Assembly: GCA_900772565.1 (NCBI GenBank)
Contig: CAAHET010000037.1
Coordinates: 1-11,018 of the forward strand
Direction: 5' to 3'
Origin: an uncultured Faecalibacterium sp.
GTDB lineage: Bacteria > Bacillota > Clostridia > Oscillospirales > Ruminococcaceae
DNA length: 11,018 nucleotides
Positions 1 to 6,406 of this stretch are shown here, in pieces (position 1 is the stretch's first letter; every line of letters starts with the position of its first letter). Under the pieces are notes generated by a model. That model saw only the letters and a program-made list of their open reading frames with translations. It was not told where the DNA came from and did not search any database. The position numbers and the translations under genes were made by a program.

Positions 1-6
1 CGGCGT

Positions 7-166
7 GCGCCCTCTCAGTCAAAGCCTACGGCTTTGCCAGCTCTCCCAAAGGGAGAGCCAAGAGCACTGCCGGAAGCTTCCACGTTTCTCCTAACACTTT
101 AGTGACGGGCTTTAAATCTTGGCTCTCCCTTTGGGAGAGCTGGCGCGGGAGCGCCTGAGAGGGCGC
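7..166. repeat. MITE-like inverted-repeat element
   Basis: A 12-base arm at 7-18 (GCGCCCTCTCAG) is matched by its exact reverse complement at 155-166. Inside it, the 27 bases at 36-62 are an exact reverse complement of 118-144. Each inner arm is itself a palindrome around CTCTCCCAAAGGGAGAG. A small hairpin (AAAGCC-TAC-GGCTTT, 21-35) sits between outer and inner left arms. The central loop of about 55 bases holds no gene. No transposase is present, so this is either a non-autonomous miniature element or a REP-like extragenic repeat. Related sequence occurs at the other end of the window. Confidence 0.75.
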
Positions 167-171
167 GCTTC

Positions 172-262
172 CCGAGGGGGGAGCTTTCATTGTGTTGACC
201 GGATAACGCAAAAAAGCTCCCCCTTTCGGAGGAGCTGGCATCGCACAGCGATGACTGAGAGG
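172..262. repeat. Second inverted repeat and partial copy of the same repeat family
   Basis: GGGGGAGCTTT (176-186) is the reverse complement of AAAGCTCCCCC (213-223). The match extends imperfectly outward to CCG/CGG, so 172-229 can fold as one stem-loop. The following stretch (about 231-262) has an AGCTGGCATCGC..GCGATGACTGAGAGGG layout, including the small hairpin ATCGC-ACA-GCGAT. The same end layout occurs at 10990-11018, so this is probably a degenerate half copy of that element. It also supplies the terminator of the GntR gene. Confidence 0.6.
210..236 (-). terminator. Intrinsic terminator of the GntR gene
   Basis: On the minus strand AGCTCC pairs with GGAGCT (231-236 with 215-220), extended by CC/GG across a one-base mismatch around a GAAA loop. 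A run of six T (215-210) follows. It lies about 30 bases past the stop codon of the regulator and overlaps the repeat at 172-262. Confidence 0.75.
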
Positions 263-264
263 GT

Positions 265-1020
265 TCAGTCCTCTTTCCTATCCATGACATACGCCGCCAT
301 GCCGATGGTGCCGTCGTCCGGGTCCTCGCCGTCGTAGACCTTTTTGATATAGCTGCGGTTGAAGTTCAGGTGCATCACCATGGCAGCTTTTGCGCCGAGG
401 GGGTCGTGGTTGGCAATGGCTTCGGTGATCATGCGGTGGGTCATGATGGTCTCATCAATGAGCTTTTTGTGGGTGACGTTCACGAACATCATCACCGCCG
501 TGTCGATGACCGGGATCAGCTGCCCCACCACCAGATTCTTGCTGCTCTCGGCGATGCAGGTGTGGAAAGCAATATCGTCCTCGATGTAGCGGTCACCCTC
601 GTGGATCTTGGTCTCCACCCGCTCGCAGAGCCGCCGCAGCCGCTCGATGTCCTCCGGGGTAGCGTTCTGCGCCGCCATCTCCGCAATGCCCGGCTCCAGC
701 AGCAGACGGACGTTCACCAGATCAAAGGCCAGTGCGTTCTTGTCCTGCACGCTGCGCAGGTTCAGCGGGTCGGAAAGCCCCTTGACCGTGGTCACTACAT
801 AGGTGCCGGAGCCTTGCCGCACCTCCACGATGCCCTTGCTGGACAGCAGTTTTACCGCCTCGCGGATGGTGCTGCGCCCCACCCGGAATTTTTCGCCCAG
901 TGCAAACTCGTTGGGCAGTTTTGCGCCCGGCTCCAGCGCTTCGTCCAGAATATAATGATAGATCTGATCCTCCACCTGCTCGGCCAGCAGTTTGTTTTTC
1001 AGGTGTGAAAATTCACTCAT
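265..1020 (-). CDS. FadR-subfamily GntR transcriptional regulator (FCD domain)
   Basis: A 251-residue DNA-binding regulator. Residues about 10-78 form a GntR winged helix: LPNEFALGEKFRVGRST is the recognition region, followed by IREAVKLLSSKGIVEVRQGSGTYV, which is highly typical. Residues about 95-225 fit the all-helical FCD ligand domain. D149-x3-H153, H195 and H217 match its usual metal ligands. Such regulators sense small organic acids or sugar acids; the ligand cannot be read from sequence. I chose the ATG at 1020 because AAAGGGG lies just upstream and homology begins there; a longer frame to 1140 runs through the promoter and is not used. The target genes are probably outside the window or are its own gene. 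It is divergent from the ATPase unit, so control of that unit is possible but unproven. Confidence 0.93.
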   Translation of the reverse strand: MSEFSHLKNKLLAEQVEDQIYHYILDEALEPGAKLPNEFALGEKFRVGRSTIREAVKLLSSKGIVEVRQGSGTYVVTTVKGLSDPLNLRSVQDKNALAFDLVNVRLLLEPGIAEMAAQNATPEDIERLRRLCERVETKIHEGDRYIEDDIAFHTCIAESSKNLVVGQLIPVIDTAVMMFVNVTHKKLIDETIMTHRMITEAIANHDPLGAKAAMVMHLNFNRSYIKKVYDGEDPDDGTIGMAAYVMDRKED

Positions 1021-1066
1021 AGCAGTACCCCTTTGCTCTTGCGGCTTGCATCGCACTTTTTTCTGA

Positions 1067-1095
1067 AGTATACGAGGTGGCGCGCGTTTTGTCAA
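1067..1095 (-). promoter_or_regulatory. Sigma-70-type promoter of the GntR gene
   Basis: On the minus strand TTGACA (1095-1090) is followed after exactly 17 bases by TATACT (1072-1067). This is a near-consensus promoter about 45 bases upstream of the start codon at 1020. It points only at the GntR gene. Confidence 0.85.
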
Positions 1096-1101
1096 CAAAC
1101 G
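1085..1101. promoter_or_regulatory. Palindrome over the -35 box, probable GntR auto-operator
   Basis: CGTTTTGTCAACAAACG has matching arms CGTTT/AAACG and TTGT/ACAA. FadR-type regulators are known to bind short GT-Nx-AC palindromes, and this one covers the -35 box of the GntR gene. Autorepression is the simplest reading. The protein-site link is inference. Confidence 0.55.
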
Positions 1102-1147
1102 ACACAGGAGAAAGCGGGTAGCCTGTCCTGCACACTGCACCCAAGGC

Positions 1148-1177
1148 TAACAATGTTAATATGTCCTAACATCGTTA
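1148..1177. promoter_or_regulatory. Palindrome cluster upstream of the ATPase-unit promoter
   Basis: Two palindromes, TAACAATGTTA (1148-1158) and TAACATCGTTA (1167-1177), stand 19 bases apart. Between them the arms ATGTTA and TAACAT also form a larger palindrome. The 16-mer GTTAATATGTCCTAAC (1155-1170) has the same length and GTTA-N8-TAAC arms as the palindromes in the Tp47-like promoter. It ends 14 bases before the -35 box, a position that fits an activator or an upstream-bound repressor. The binding protein is unknown. Confidence 0.5.
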
Positions 1178-1184
1178 AAAAATA

Positions 1185-1212
1185 TTGAAAAAGCCCGAAA
1201 GCGTGCTACAAT
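1185..1212 (+). promoter_or_regulatory. Promoter of the small-protein/ATPase unit
   Basis: TTGAAA (1185-1190), a 16-base spacer and TACAAT (1207-1212) give a good sigma-70-type promoter. Transcription would start near 1219, leaving a leader of about 65 bases before the start codon at 1284. Confidence 0.8.
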
Positions 1213-1283
1213 ACAAAGATAAAGAACCCGTCCCTTCCGGGGCGCGGGCACACAGATGGGAAATACAGAAACGAGGGGTAAAT

Positions 1284-1574
1284 ATGTTTGATACAAAAAA
1301 GCTTGCACTGTTTTTGGGCGGTGTGGTGTTCGGCTCTGCCGGTTTCAAGGTGCTGTCCAGCAAGGATGCCAAAAAGGTCTACACCCAGACCACCGCTGCG
1401 GTGCTGCGGATGAAGGACTGCACCATGCAGACCGTGAATAAGGTGCAGGAGGAGGCCGGCGATATCCTTGCCGATGCAAAGGCCATCAACGAGAGCCGTG
1501 CCGCCGAGGCTGCACAGGAGGTCATTGAGGATACGGCTGAAGAAGAGCAGCCCGCAGAGCAGACTGCACAGTGA
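1284..1574 (+). CDS. Small membrane-anchored protein next to a P-type ATPase (DUF6110-like)
   Basis: A 96-residue protein. After MFDTKK, residues about 7-24 (LALFLGGVVFGSAGFKVL) form one hydrophobic, glycine-rich segment, probably a membrane anchor. The rest is charged and helical, ending in an acidic Glu/Ala tail with possible coiled-coil character, somewhat like YtxH-type proteins. There are no catalytic motifs. From memory, small proteins of this shape (annotated DUF6110) often precede heavy-metal P-type ATPases in Clostridia, and the gene order here fits that. A partner or accessory role for the ATPase is inference. GAGGGG (1273-1278) lies 5 bases before the ATG at 1284. A longer in-frame start at 1185 falls inside the promoter and was rejected. 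Confidence 0.8.
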   Translation: MFDTKKLALFLGGVVFGSAGFKVLSSKDAKKVYTQTTAAVLRMKDCTMQTVNKVQEEAGDILADAKAINESRAAEAAQEVIEDTAEEEQPAEQTAQ

Positions 1575-1586
1575 TACAACGCAGCG

Positions 1587-1612
1587 GAGCCGCCCTTGGG
1601 CGGCTCTTTTTT
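1587..1612 (+). terminator. Intrinsic terminator between the small gene and the ATPase gene
   Basis: GAGCCGCCC and GGGCGGCTC (1587-1606) form a GC-rich stem followed at once by six T. It lies 13 bases after the small gene and 24 bases before the ATPase start, with no clear second promoter in the gap. It probably lowers ATPase expression relative to the small protein through partial read-through. Confidence 0.8.
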
Positions 1613-1635
1613 ACGCAGAGGGGTAAGAAAAAGCA

Positions 1636-3726
1636 ATGAAATGTACGATCTTACATGAAGGGAAAGGACGGATGCGGGTGCACGTCTGCGCCGTGCGCAT
1701 GACCCTGCACCGGGCAGATGTGCTGGAAGCCTACCTGAATGGGCAGGATAACATCCAGAAAGCCACCGTCTACGAGCGCACCGGAGATGTGGTGCTGACC
1801 TATCGGGGCAGCCGGAAGGACGCCGCCGCCCTGCTGGCAGCCTACCGCTTTGACAACGAAGAACTGGAGGTGCTGGTCACCTCTCACGATAGCCGGAAGA
1901 TCAATCAGGAATATCAGGAAAAGATGGTCAACCTTGTGGCGGGCCGGGTGTTCCGCAAGGTATTCCTGCCCGCGCCCATCGCGGCGGCCTATACGGTGTG
2001 GCGCTCCATCGCCTTTGTCTGGAAGGGCGTCCGCTGCCTGCTGCACCGCAAGCTGGAAGTAGAGGTGCTGGATGCGCTCAGCATCACCGCCTCCCTCCTG
2101 CGGGGCGATTACAGCACCGCAGGCTCGGTGATGTTCCTGCTGACGGTGGGCAGCCTGCTGGAAGAGTGGACGCGGAAAAAGAGCTTGGACGACCTTGCCC
2201 GCAGCATGGCGCTGAACGTGGATAAGGTCTGGGTGCGCACCCCGCAGGGCGAGGTACTGGTGCCGTTGACCCGCGTCCACGCCGGGGACGAAGTGGTGGT
2301 GCGCTCCGGCAACATGATCCCGCTGGACGGCATGGTGCTGGAGGGCGAAGCCATGGTGAACCAAGCCGCCCTCACCGGCGAGTCCATGCCGGTGCGCAAG
2401 ACCACCGGTGCTACTGTCTACGCCGGAACGGTGGTGGAAGAGGGCGAATGCGTCCTTGTGGCCAAGGCCGAAGGCGGTGCCAACCGCTACGATAAGATCG
2501 TGGCGATGATCGAGGAATCGGAAAAGCTCAAGTCCGGCACCGAGAACCGGGCTTTGCAGCTGGCCGACCGTCTGGTGCCGTGGTGCCTTGCCGGTACGGT
2601 GGCTACCTACGCCCTTACCCGCAACGTCACCCGCGCCATCTCCATTTTGATGGTGGACTTCTCCTGTGCGCTGAAGCTTTCCATGCCGCTGGCGGTGCTC
2701 TCTGCCATGCGGGAGTGCGGGGAATACCACATCACCGTAAAGGGCGGCAAGTATCTGGAAGCGCTGGCAAAGGCGGACACCATTGTGTTCGATAAGACCG
2801 GCACCCTCACCCGCGCCACTCCGCAGGTGGTGCAGGTGGTGCCTTTCTCCGGCTGCGAGGAGCAGGAGGTATTGCAGCTTGCGGCCTGTCTGGAAGAGCA
2901 CTTCCCCCATTCTATGGCAAACGCTGTTGTCCGCGCCGCCAAGGAGCGGGGCATCTCCCACGAGGAGATGCACTCCGAGGTGGAGTACATCGTGGCGCAC
3001 GGCATTGCCAGCCGGGTGGGCGGCACGCGGGTGGTCATTGGCAGCGCCCACTTCATTTTTGAGGACGAGGGCTGCACCATCCCGGCAGGGGAACAGGCAA
3101 AGTTCGATGCGCTGGACCCCCAGTATTCCCACCTGTATCTGGCAGCTTCCGGGGTGCTGGCGGGGGTCATCTGCATCGCAGACCCCCTGCGCCCGGAGGC
3201 AGCACAGGTGCTGCATAAGCTCCGGAAGCTGGGCATTGCCCAGACGGTCATGATGACCGGCGACAGCGACCGCACTGCCCGCGCCATTGCGGCGCAGGTG
3301 GGGGTAGACCGCTGCTTTGCGGAGGTGCTGCCGGAGGATAAAGCTGCTTTTGTCCGCGACGCAAAGGCCGAGGGACATACCGTTGTGATGATCGGTGACG
3401 GCATCAACGATTCCCCTGCCCTGTCGGCGGCAGATATCGGCATCGCCATTCATTCCGGTGCCGCCATCGCCCGGGAGATCGCCGATGTGACCATCCGTGC
3501 GGACAGTCTGGAAGAACTGGTGACCTTAAAAGCCATTGCCAACGCCCTGCAAAAGCGGGTGGGCAGCAATTACCGCTTTGTCCTCAGCTTCAACTCCGCG
3601 CTCATCCTTCTGGGCGCACTGGGCATCCTGCCCCCGGCTACCAGCGCGATGCTGCATAACCTTTCCACCCTTGGCATCAGCCTGCGCAGCATGACAGACC
3701 TGCTGGAGCAGAAACCTTCCCTGTGA
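1636..3726 (+). CDS. P1B-type heavy-metal-transporting ATPase with atypical FSC metal motif
   Basis: A 696-residue membrane pump that would use ATP to move a transition-metal ion. The P-type set is complete: TGES (247-250, actuator), DKTGT (386-390, phosphorylation at D386), TGD (541-543) and GDGINDSP (587-594, hinge). Membrane segments lie near 108-130, 145-172, 312-328, 335-356 and 645-690. The intramembrane site normally written CPC-x6-P reads F342-S343-C344 with P351 six residues on, so only the second Cys is kept. The N-terminal domain (1-80) resembles an HMA_2-like fold but has no CxxC. The nucleotide-domain HP motif reads H425-S426. These changes mark a divergent P1B subgroup whose ion I will not name; Mn, Fe or Zn are possible. 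GAGGGG (1618-1623) is the likely ribosome site, with a longish 12-base spacer. Confidence 0.92.
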   Translation: MKCTILHEGKGRMRVHVCAVRMTLHRADVLEAYLNGQDNIQKATVYERTGDVVLTYRGSRKDAAALLAAYRFDNEELEVLVTSHDSRKINQEYQEKMVNLVAGRVFRKVFLPAPIAAAYTVWRSIAFVWKGVRCLLHRKLEVEVLDALSITASLLRGDYSTAGSVMFLLTVGSLLEEWTRKKSLDDLARSMALNVDKVWVRTPQGEVLVPLTRVHAGDEVVVRSGNMIPLDGMVLEGEAMVNQAALTGESMPVRKTTGATVYAGTVVEEGECVLVAKAEGGANRYDKIVAMIEESEKLKSGTENRALQLADRLVPWCLAGTVATYALTRNVTRAISILMVDFSCALKLSMPLAVLSAMRECGEYHITVKGGKYLEALAKADTIVFDKTGTLTRATPQVVQVVPFSGCEEQEVLQLAACLEEHFPHSMANAVVRAAKERGISHEEMHSEVEYIVAHGIASRVGGTRVVIGSAHFIFEDEGCTIPAGEQAKFDALDPQYSHLYLAASGVLAGVICIADPLRPEAAQVLHKLRKLGIAQTVMMTGDSDRTARAIAAQVGVDRCFAEVLPEDKAAFVRDAKAEGHTVVMIGDGINDSPALSAADIGIAIHSGAAIAREIADVTIRADSLEELVTLKAIANALQKRVGSNYRFVLSFNSALILLGALGILPPATSAMLHNLSTLGISLRSMTDLLEQKPSL

Positions 3727-3730
3727 AAAT

Positions 3731-3766
3731 GGTACGCCGGAGCGTCCGCAGACGCTCCGGCGTACC
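3731..3766 (+). terminator. Perfect 16-bp hairpin after the ATPase gene
   Basis: GGTACGCCGGAGCGTC (3731-3746), the loop CGCA and the exact reverse complement (3751-3766) begin 4 bases past the ATPase stop codon. The next T-run (3779-3785) is about 13 bases further on, so it may protect the mRNA 3' end as much as terminate. The terminator at 3841-3882 backs it up. Confidence 0.65.
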
Positions 3767-3777
3767 GAAATTAAAAA

Positions 3778-3882
3778 TAATTTTTCCGCTGAAAATGCCC
3801 AGAGCATAGCGGAGGGCATTCAAAATCGTCCTAGTCAAAAAGGAGACCGCTGCACAAATACTGTGCGGCAGCCTCCTTTTTT
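3778..3882 (+). repeat. Dispersed structured repeat, short copy (element A)
   Basis: This stretch aligns with the reverse strand of 8947-8731. Both copies start with TTTTTCCGCTGAAAAT, then CCAGAG. Both resume at AGCGGAGG, then ATTC.AAATCGTC, and end in a hairpin with TACTGTGC in its loop side followed by a T-run. In this copy the two blocks are separated only by CAT. AATGCCC (3793-3800 region) can pair with GGGCATT (3814-3820); the other copy has AATATCC and GGATATT, so pairing is kept although the bases differ. It lies between two convergent transcription units and carries their shared terminator. Confidence 0.7.
3841..3882. terminator. Bidirectional intrinsic terminator between convergent units
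   Basis: AGGAG..GCTGCACA pairs with TGTGCGGC..CTCCT (3841-3877) with one G-T pair and a small internal loop. The plus strand continues as TTTTTT (3877-3882), serving the ATPase unit. The minus strand continues as TTTTT (3841-3836 region), serving the NapH-like gene whose stop is at 3888-3886. It forms the 3' part of repeat element A. Confidence 0.75.
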
Positions 3883-3885
3883 GTT

Positions 3886-4785
3886 TCAGATAAACCGGCA
3901 GAAGCCCAGCCAGCAGCCCAGCAGGAAGAAGAGCAGCGCCTTACCCAGCACCGGCAGCCACTGGTGCTTGCAAAGAGCCAAATCCCACCGGTGGATGTTC
4001 TGCTTGGGGCAGATGCCCACGCAGGCTTCGCAGGCGATGCACTCTCCGCTGCGCAGGCTGGTTTCCTCCAGCTTCAGGCACACCGGGCACTGCTGCTTGC
4101 AGGCATTGCAGCCCGGGATGCAGCCCTCGCTCTGCCGGTGCAGCCGTGCAAAGGGCAGCACCGGCAGCAGGGCGAACACCGCACCCATGGGGCAAAGGAA
4201 CTGACAGAAGAACCGGGGCTGTACTGCCATGCCCAGCAAAATGAGCACAAGCAGCCCGATGCCCACGCCGAAGCCCTCCGGCGGCAGACGCAGAGCCGTC
4301 AGACGGGAAAATACCTCCCACGGGCTTGTGCCGGTCAGCAGCTTTTCCTGCCGGGTCACATACAGCACCACCAGTCCTACCAGCAGCAGATATTTGACCT
4401 TTTGCCCCCAAAGTACCGCCCGCTCCGGCAGACGGAGCTGCTTTTTGCGGTGGAGCAGCTTTTTCTGGAGTAGCCCGGACAGCGCCCAGACGGCATCGCC
4501 TAAGCTGCCGAAGGCGCAGACGTACCCGCAGAAAAACCGGTCGAACAGCAAAGTGAAGCCGCACAGCCCCAACAGGGAAAGCGTGAAGCTGTCCGCCGAG
4601 AGCACCTCGCCCGCACCGATGTGCAAAAAGAGCTGTTTTACCCCGGAAAACCCGGCCACGAATGCGCCCGGCATGGACACAAAGAAGAACAGCTGCACCC
4701 CGGCACGCAGCCATGTACGGCGCTTTTTGTCCCGCTGACGCTGCTGCGCCGCCGTTAAAGGCTTTGCCTGTGTTTTTTCCATCAT
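3886..4785 (-). CDS. NapH/NosR-like membrane protein with two [4Fe-4S] motifs
   Basis: A 299-residue polytopic membrane iron-sulfur protein. Hydrophobic segments lie near 28-47, 67-90, 132-144, 172-188, 193-212 and 280-297. Two membrane-edge motifs, C86-x3-C90 and C194-x3-C198-P, are typical of the NapH/NosR/RnfB-associated family. Ferredoxin-type cysteines follow: C222-x3-C226-x2-C229-x3-C233-P and C249-x2-C252-x2-C255-x3-C259-P. Family members carry electrons between membrane or cytoplasmic donors and partner redox proteins. Here the partners are probably the two FMN-binding proteins encoded just upstream. Its start overlaps the stop of the preceding gene as ATGA, so translation is coupled; a second ATG immediately follows and could also be used. 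It is the last gene of the cluster. The electron donor (quinol, NADH or ferredoxin) is not visible. Confidence 0.9.
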   Translation of the reverse strand: MMEKTQAKPLTAAQQRQRDKKRRTWLRAGVQLFFFVSMPGAFVAGFSGVKQLFLHIGAGEVLSADSFTLSLLGLCGFTLLFDRFFCGYVCAFGSLGDAVWALSGLLQKKLLHRKKQLRLPERAVLWGQKVKYLLLVGLVVLYVTRQEKLLTGTSPWEVFSRLTALRLPPEGFGVGIGLLVLILLGMAVQPRFFCQFLCPMGAVFALLPVLPFARLHRQSEGCIPGCNACKQQCPVCLKLEETSLRSGECIACEACVGICPKQNIHRWDLALCKHQWLPVLGKALLFFLLGCWLGFCRFI

Positions 4786-5246
4786 CCTGCCGCCTTTCCC
4801 AGTGCGTCCTCTACTGCACCGATGAGCCCTTCTGCCGTAAGGGTAGCACCGGAAACGGTATCCACCTCGGCAGACTGCACTGCCAGCATCTCATCCAGCA
4901 AAGGCAGCGCCTGCTTATAGTAGGGCTTATCCTCACCGGAAGCATCCAGCACCGCAATATCGGTCATTTTTCCGTTCTGGATAGTCACCGAAACCCGGAT
5001 GACATCGCCAAAACCATAGGCGCTGCCCTCATAGGTGCCGTCCCGGTAGCCGCTCTGACTCTGCTCCGCCTGCGCTGCGCTCTGCGCCTGCAAAACGGAA
5101 GCGTTGTAGGCTTCCACTTCGGCAATTTCCTGCTTGCGCTGGCTTACCGCCGCAGCCCGGACCAGCGCCACCTGTTGGTATTGCCACAGGATGCCAAGGA
5201 CCAGCAGCAGGTTCACCGCCCGGAGGAAAAAGTTTTTGTATTTCAT
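4782..5246 (-). CDS. Membrane-anchored single FMN-binding domain protein
   Basis: A 154-residue protein with a positively charged N-terminus and one membrane segment (about 7-27), uncleaved by appearance. A helical, Gln/Ala-rich stalk (33-65) and one FMN-binding domain (about 68-150) follow. The domain shows YRDGTYEGSAYGFGD and D129-T-V-S-G-A-T135. The SGAT threonine is the family site for covalent FMN attachment by an ApbE-type transferase; no apbE is in the window. The domain would sit outside the membrane and resembles RnfG/NosR/NqrC flavin domains. Its start overlaps the stop of the two-domain gene as ATGA, and its stop overlaps the NapH-like start the same way. GAAGGAGC lies about 7 bases before the ATG. 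It is a likely electron relay between the Fe-S protein and the larger flavoprotein. Confidence 0.9.
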   Translation of the reverse strand: MKYKNFFLRAVNLLLVLGILWQYQQVALVRAAAVSQRKQEIAEVEAYNASVLQAQSAAQAEQSQSGYRDGTYEGSAYGFGDVIRVSVTIQNGKMTDIAVLDASGEDKPYYKQALPLLDEMLAVQSAEVDTVSGATLTAEGLIGAVEDALGKAAG

Positions 5247-6325
5247 TCTGCTGCTCCTTCCGTTTCAGGTTCGGTCTCTTCCGGCGGCAGTGCCGTCTCG
5301 GATGTCGGCAGCACTTCCTCAGAAGAAGCCGGTGTTTCTGCCGGGAAAAGCTGCTGCCATACTTCCTTGAGCCACGCAGGAACGGCGCTCTTTTCCTCTG
5401 GCTGCACCACCTCCACGGTGGGCGCAGTGACCGGTGTTTCCTCGGGTTCTGCTGCTTCGGACGGCGCGGCTTCTTCTGCCGTCTCTTCCGATGCTGCCTG
5501 CTCCGGGGCGGCTTCCTCTGCCGGGGCAACTGCTGCCTTTGCCAGCGCCAGCTTGACCGCGTTTAGGATGCCGGTGGAGGAGTAGGTGGCACCGGAAACG
5601 GCATCCACATTGGGGTTTTGTCCTTCCAGAATGGCGGGGATGACCCGCTTGGCGCGGGAAAGATATTCCTCCTCGTCCTCAGCGCTCAGAATCGTGATGT
5701 CCGTGATCTTATCCTCTGCCACTGTGACCTGCACTGTGATCTGCCCCTCAAAGCCCATGGCTTCGGCGGTGTAGATGCCGTCAAGATAGGTAGAGGGCGC
5801 AGTGAATTCCTCTACCACCAGCGGTGCGGCAGGCTTTGGCTGCGGCGGCAGAGGATTGTTGACCACCTCGCCGGTCAGGGCGTTCTGCACCGCGCCCAGA
5901 ATGCCCCGGCTGGTGTAGGTGGCCTCGGAAACGGCGTCCACCTCCCAGCTCTGGGCATCCACTACGGTAGTCAAAAGCCGCTTTGCGCGCCGCAGAAACT
6001 GCTTGGTCTCGTGGGAGGCATCCAGAATCTCCACCTCCGTGATGCTGCCGTTTTCCATGGTCACCTGCACCCGGACGGCACCGCCGTAGCCCCGGGAAGA
6101 GCCAACGTAAACACCGTCGGCATAGGGCAGCTTGGGCAGGGCTTCTTCCTCCGCTTCGGAGGAAGCGGCTTCCGTCGGCTGCTCCATCACCGCTGCCAGC
6201 CTTTCCGGTACGGCAGCCAGCACCGGCACAGTGCGCGGCAGGGCAAAAAGCACAGCTGCCGCTGCCGCCACCGCCGGGAGCAGCTGCACCAGCGGCAGCA
6301 GCGTGTTGCATCGTTTTTTATTCAT
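5243..6325 (-). CDS. Extracytoplasmic tandem FMN-binding domain protein
   Basis: A 360-residue protein. Residues about 9-38 are hydrophobic and act as an N-terminal anchor or signal. FMN-binding domain 1 spans about 68-150 and domain 2 about 180-262, joined by a Pro-rich linker. Domain 2 has the canonical S244-G-A-T247 flavinylation motif. Domain 1 has S133-E-A-T136, with Glu for Gly. Residues 263-360 are a low-complexity Glu/Ala/Pro tail broken by a short hydrophobic stretch (AVPAWLKEVWQQLF, 315-327). Two-domain flavoproteins such as Listeria PplA work in extracellular electron transfer; homology to that class, not orthology, is claimed. The ATG at 6325 is chosen because AGGAGA lies 7 bases upstream; an in-frame start six codons earlier lacks such a site. 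Stop and next start overlap by ATGA. Confidence 0.9.
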   Translation of the reverse strand: MNKKRCNTLLPLVQLLPAVAAAAAVLFALPRTVPVLAAVPERLAAVMEQPTEAASSEAEEEALPKLPYADGVYVGSSRGYGGAVRVQVTMENGSITEVEILDASHETKQFLRRAKRLLTTVVDAQSWEVDAVSEATYTSRGILGAVQNALTGEVVNNPLPPQPKPAAPLVVEEFTAPSTYLDGIYTAEAMGFEGQITVQVTVAEDKITDITILSAEDEEEYLSRAKRVIPAILEGQNPNVDAVSGATYSSTGILNAVKLALAKAAVAPAEEAAPEQAASEETAEEAAPSEAAEPEETPVTAPTVEVVQPEEKSAVPAWLKEVWQQLFPAETPASSEEVLPTSETALPPEETEPETEGAAE

Positions 6326-6345
6326 TCTATCTTCTCCTGACACGG

Positions 6346-6377
6346 AAAAACAAGGCCGCCTGCATAAAGCGACCTTG
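6346..6377 (-). terminator. Intrinsic terminator after the Tp47-like gene
   Basis: On the minus strand CAAGGTCGC pairs with GCGGCCTTG (6377-6351, one G-T pair) and is followed by TTTTT (6350-6346). The plus strand is also followed by a T-run. It sits in the 81-base gap between the Tp47-like gene and the tandem FMN gene and ends about 20 bases before that gene. I see no strong promoter in the gap, so read-through would make the downstream redox genes less abundant than the first product. Confidence 0.7.
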
Positions 6378-6406
6378 CTTTTTTGGGTGTTCTGTTTTTT
6401 GCCGGA

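Noticed and set aside
1..166. The repeated palindromes as a CRISPR array
   Set aside because: There are only inverted, not regularly spaced direct, repeats, and no cas genes.
1651..3453. A 600-codon open frame on the minus strand opposite the ATPase gene
   Set aside because: The composition (His/Gln/Arg-rich) and lack of motifs mark it as a shadow; the plus-strand ATPase shows all P-type motifs.
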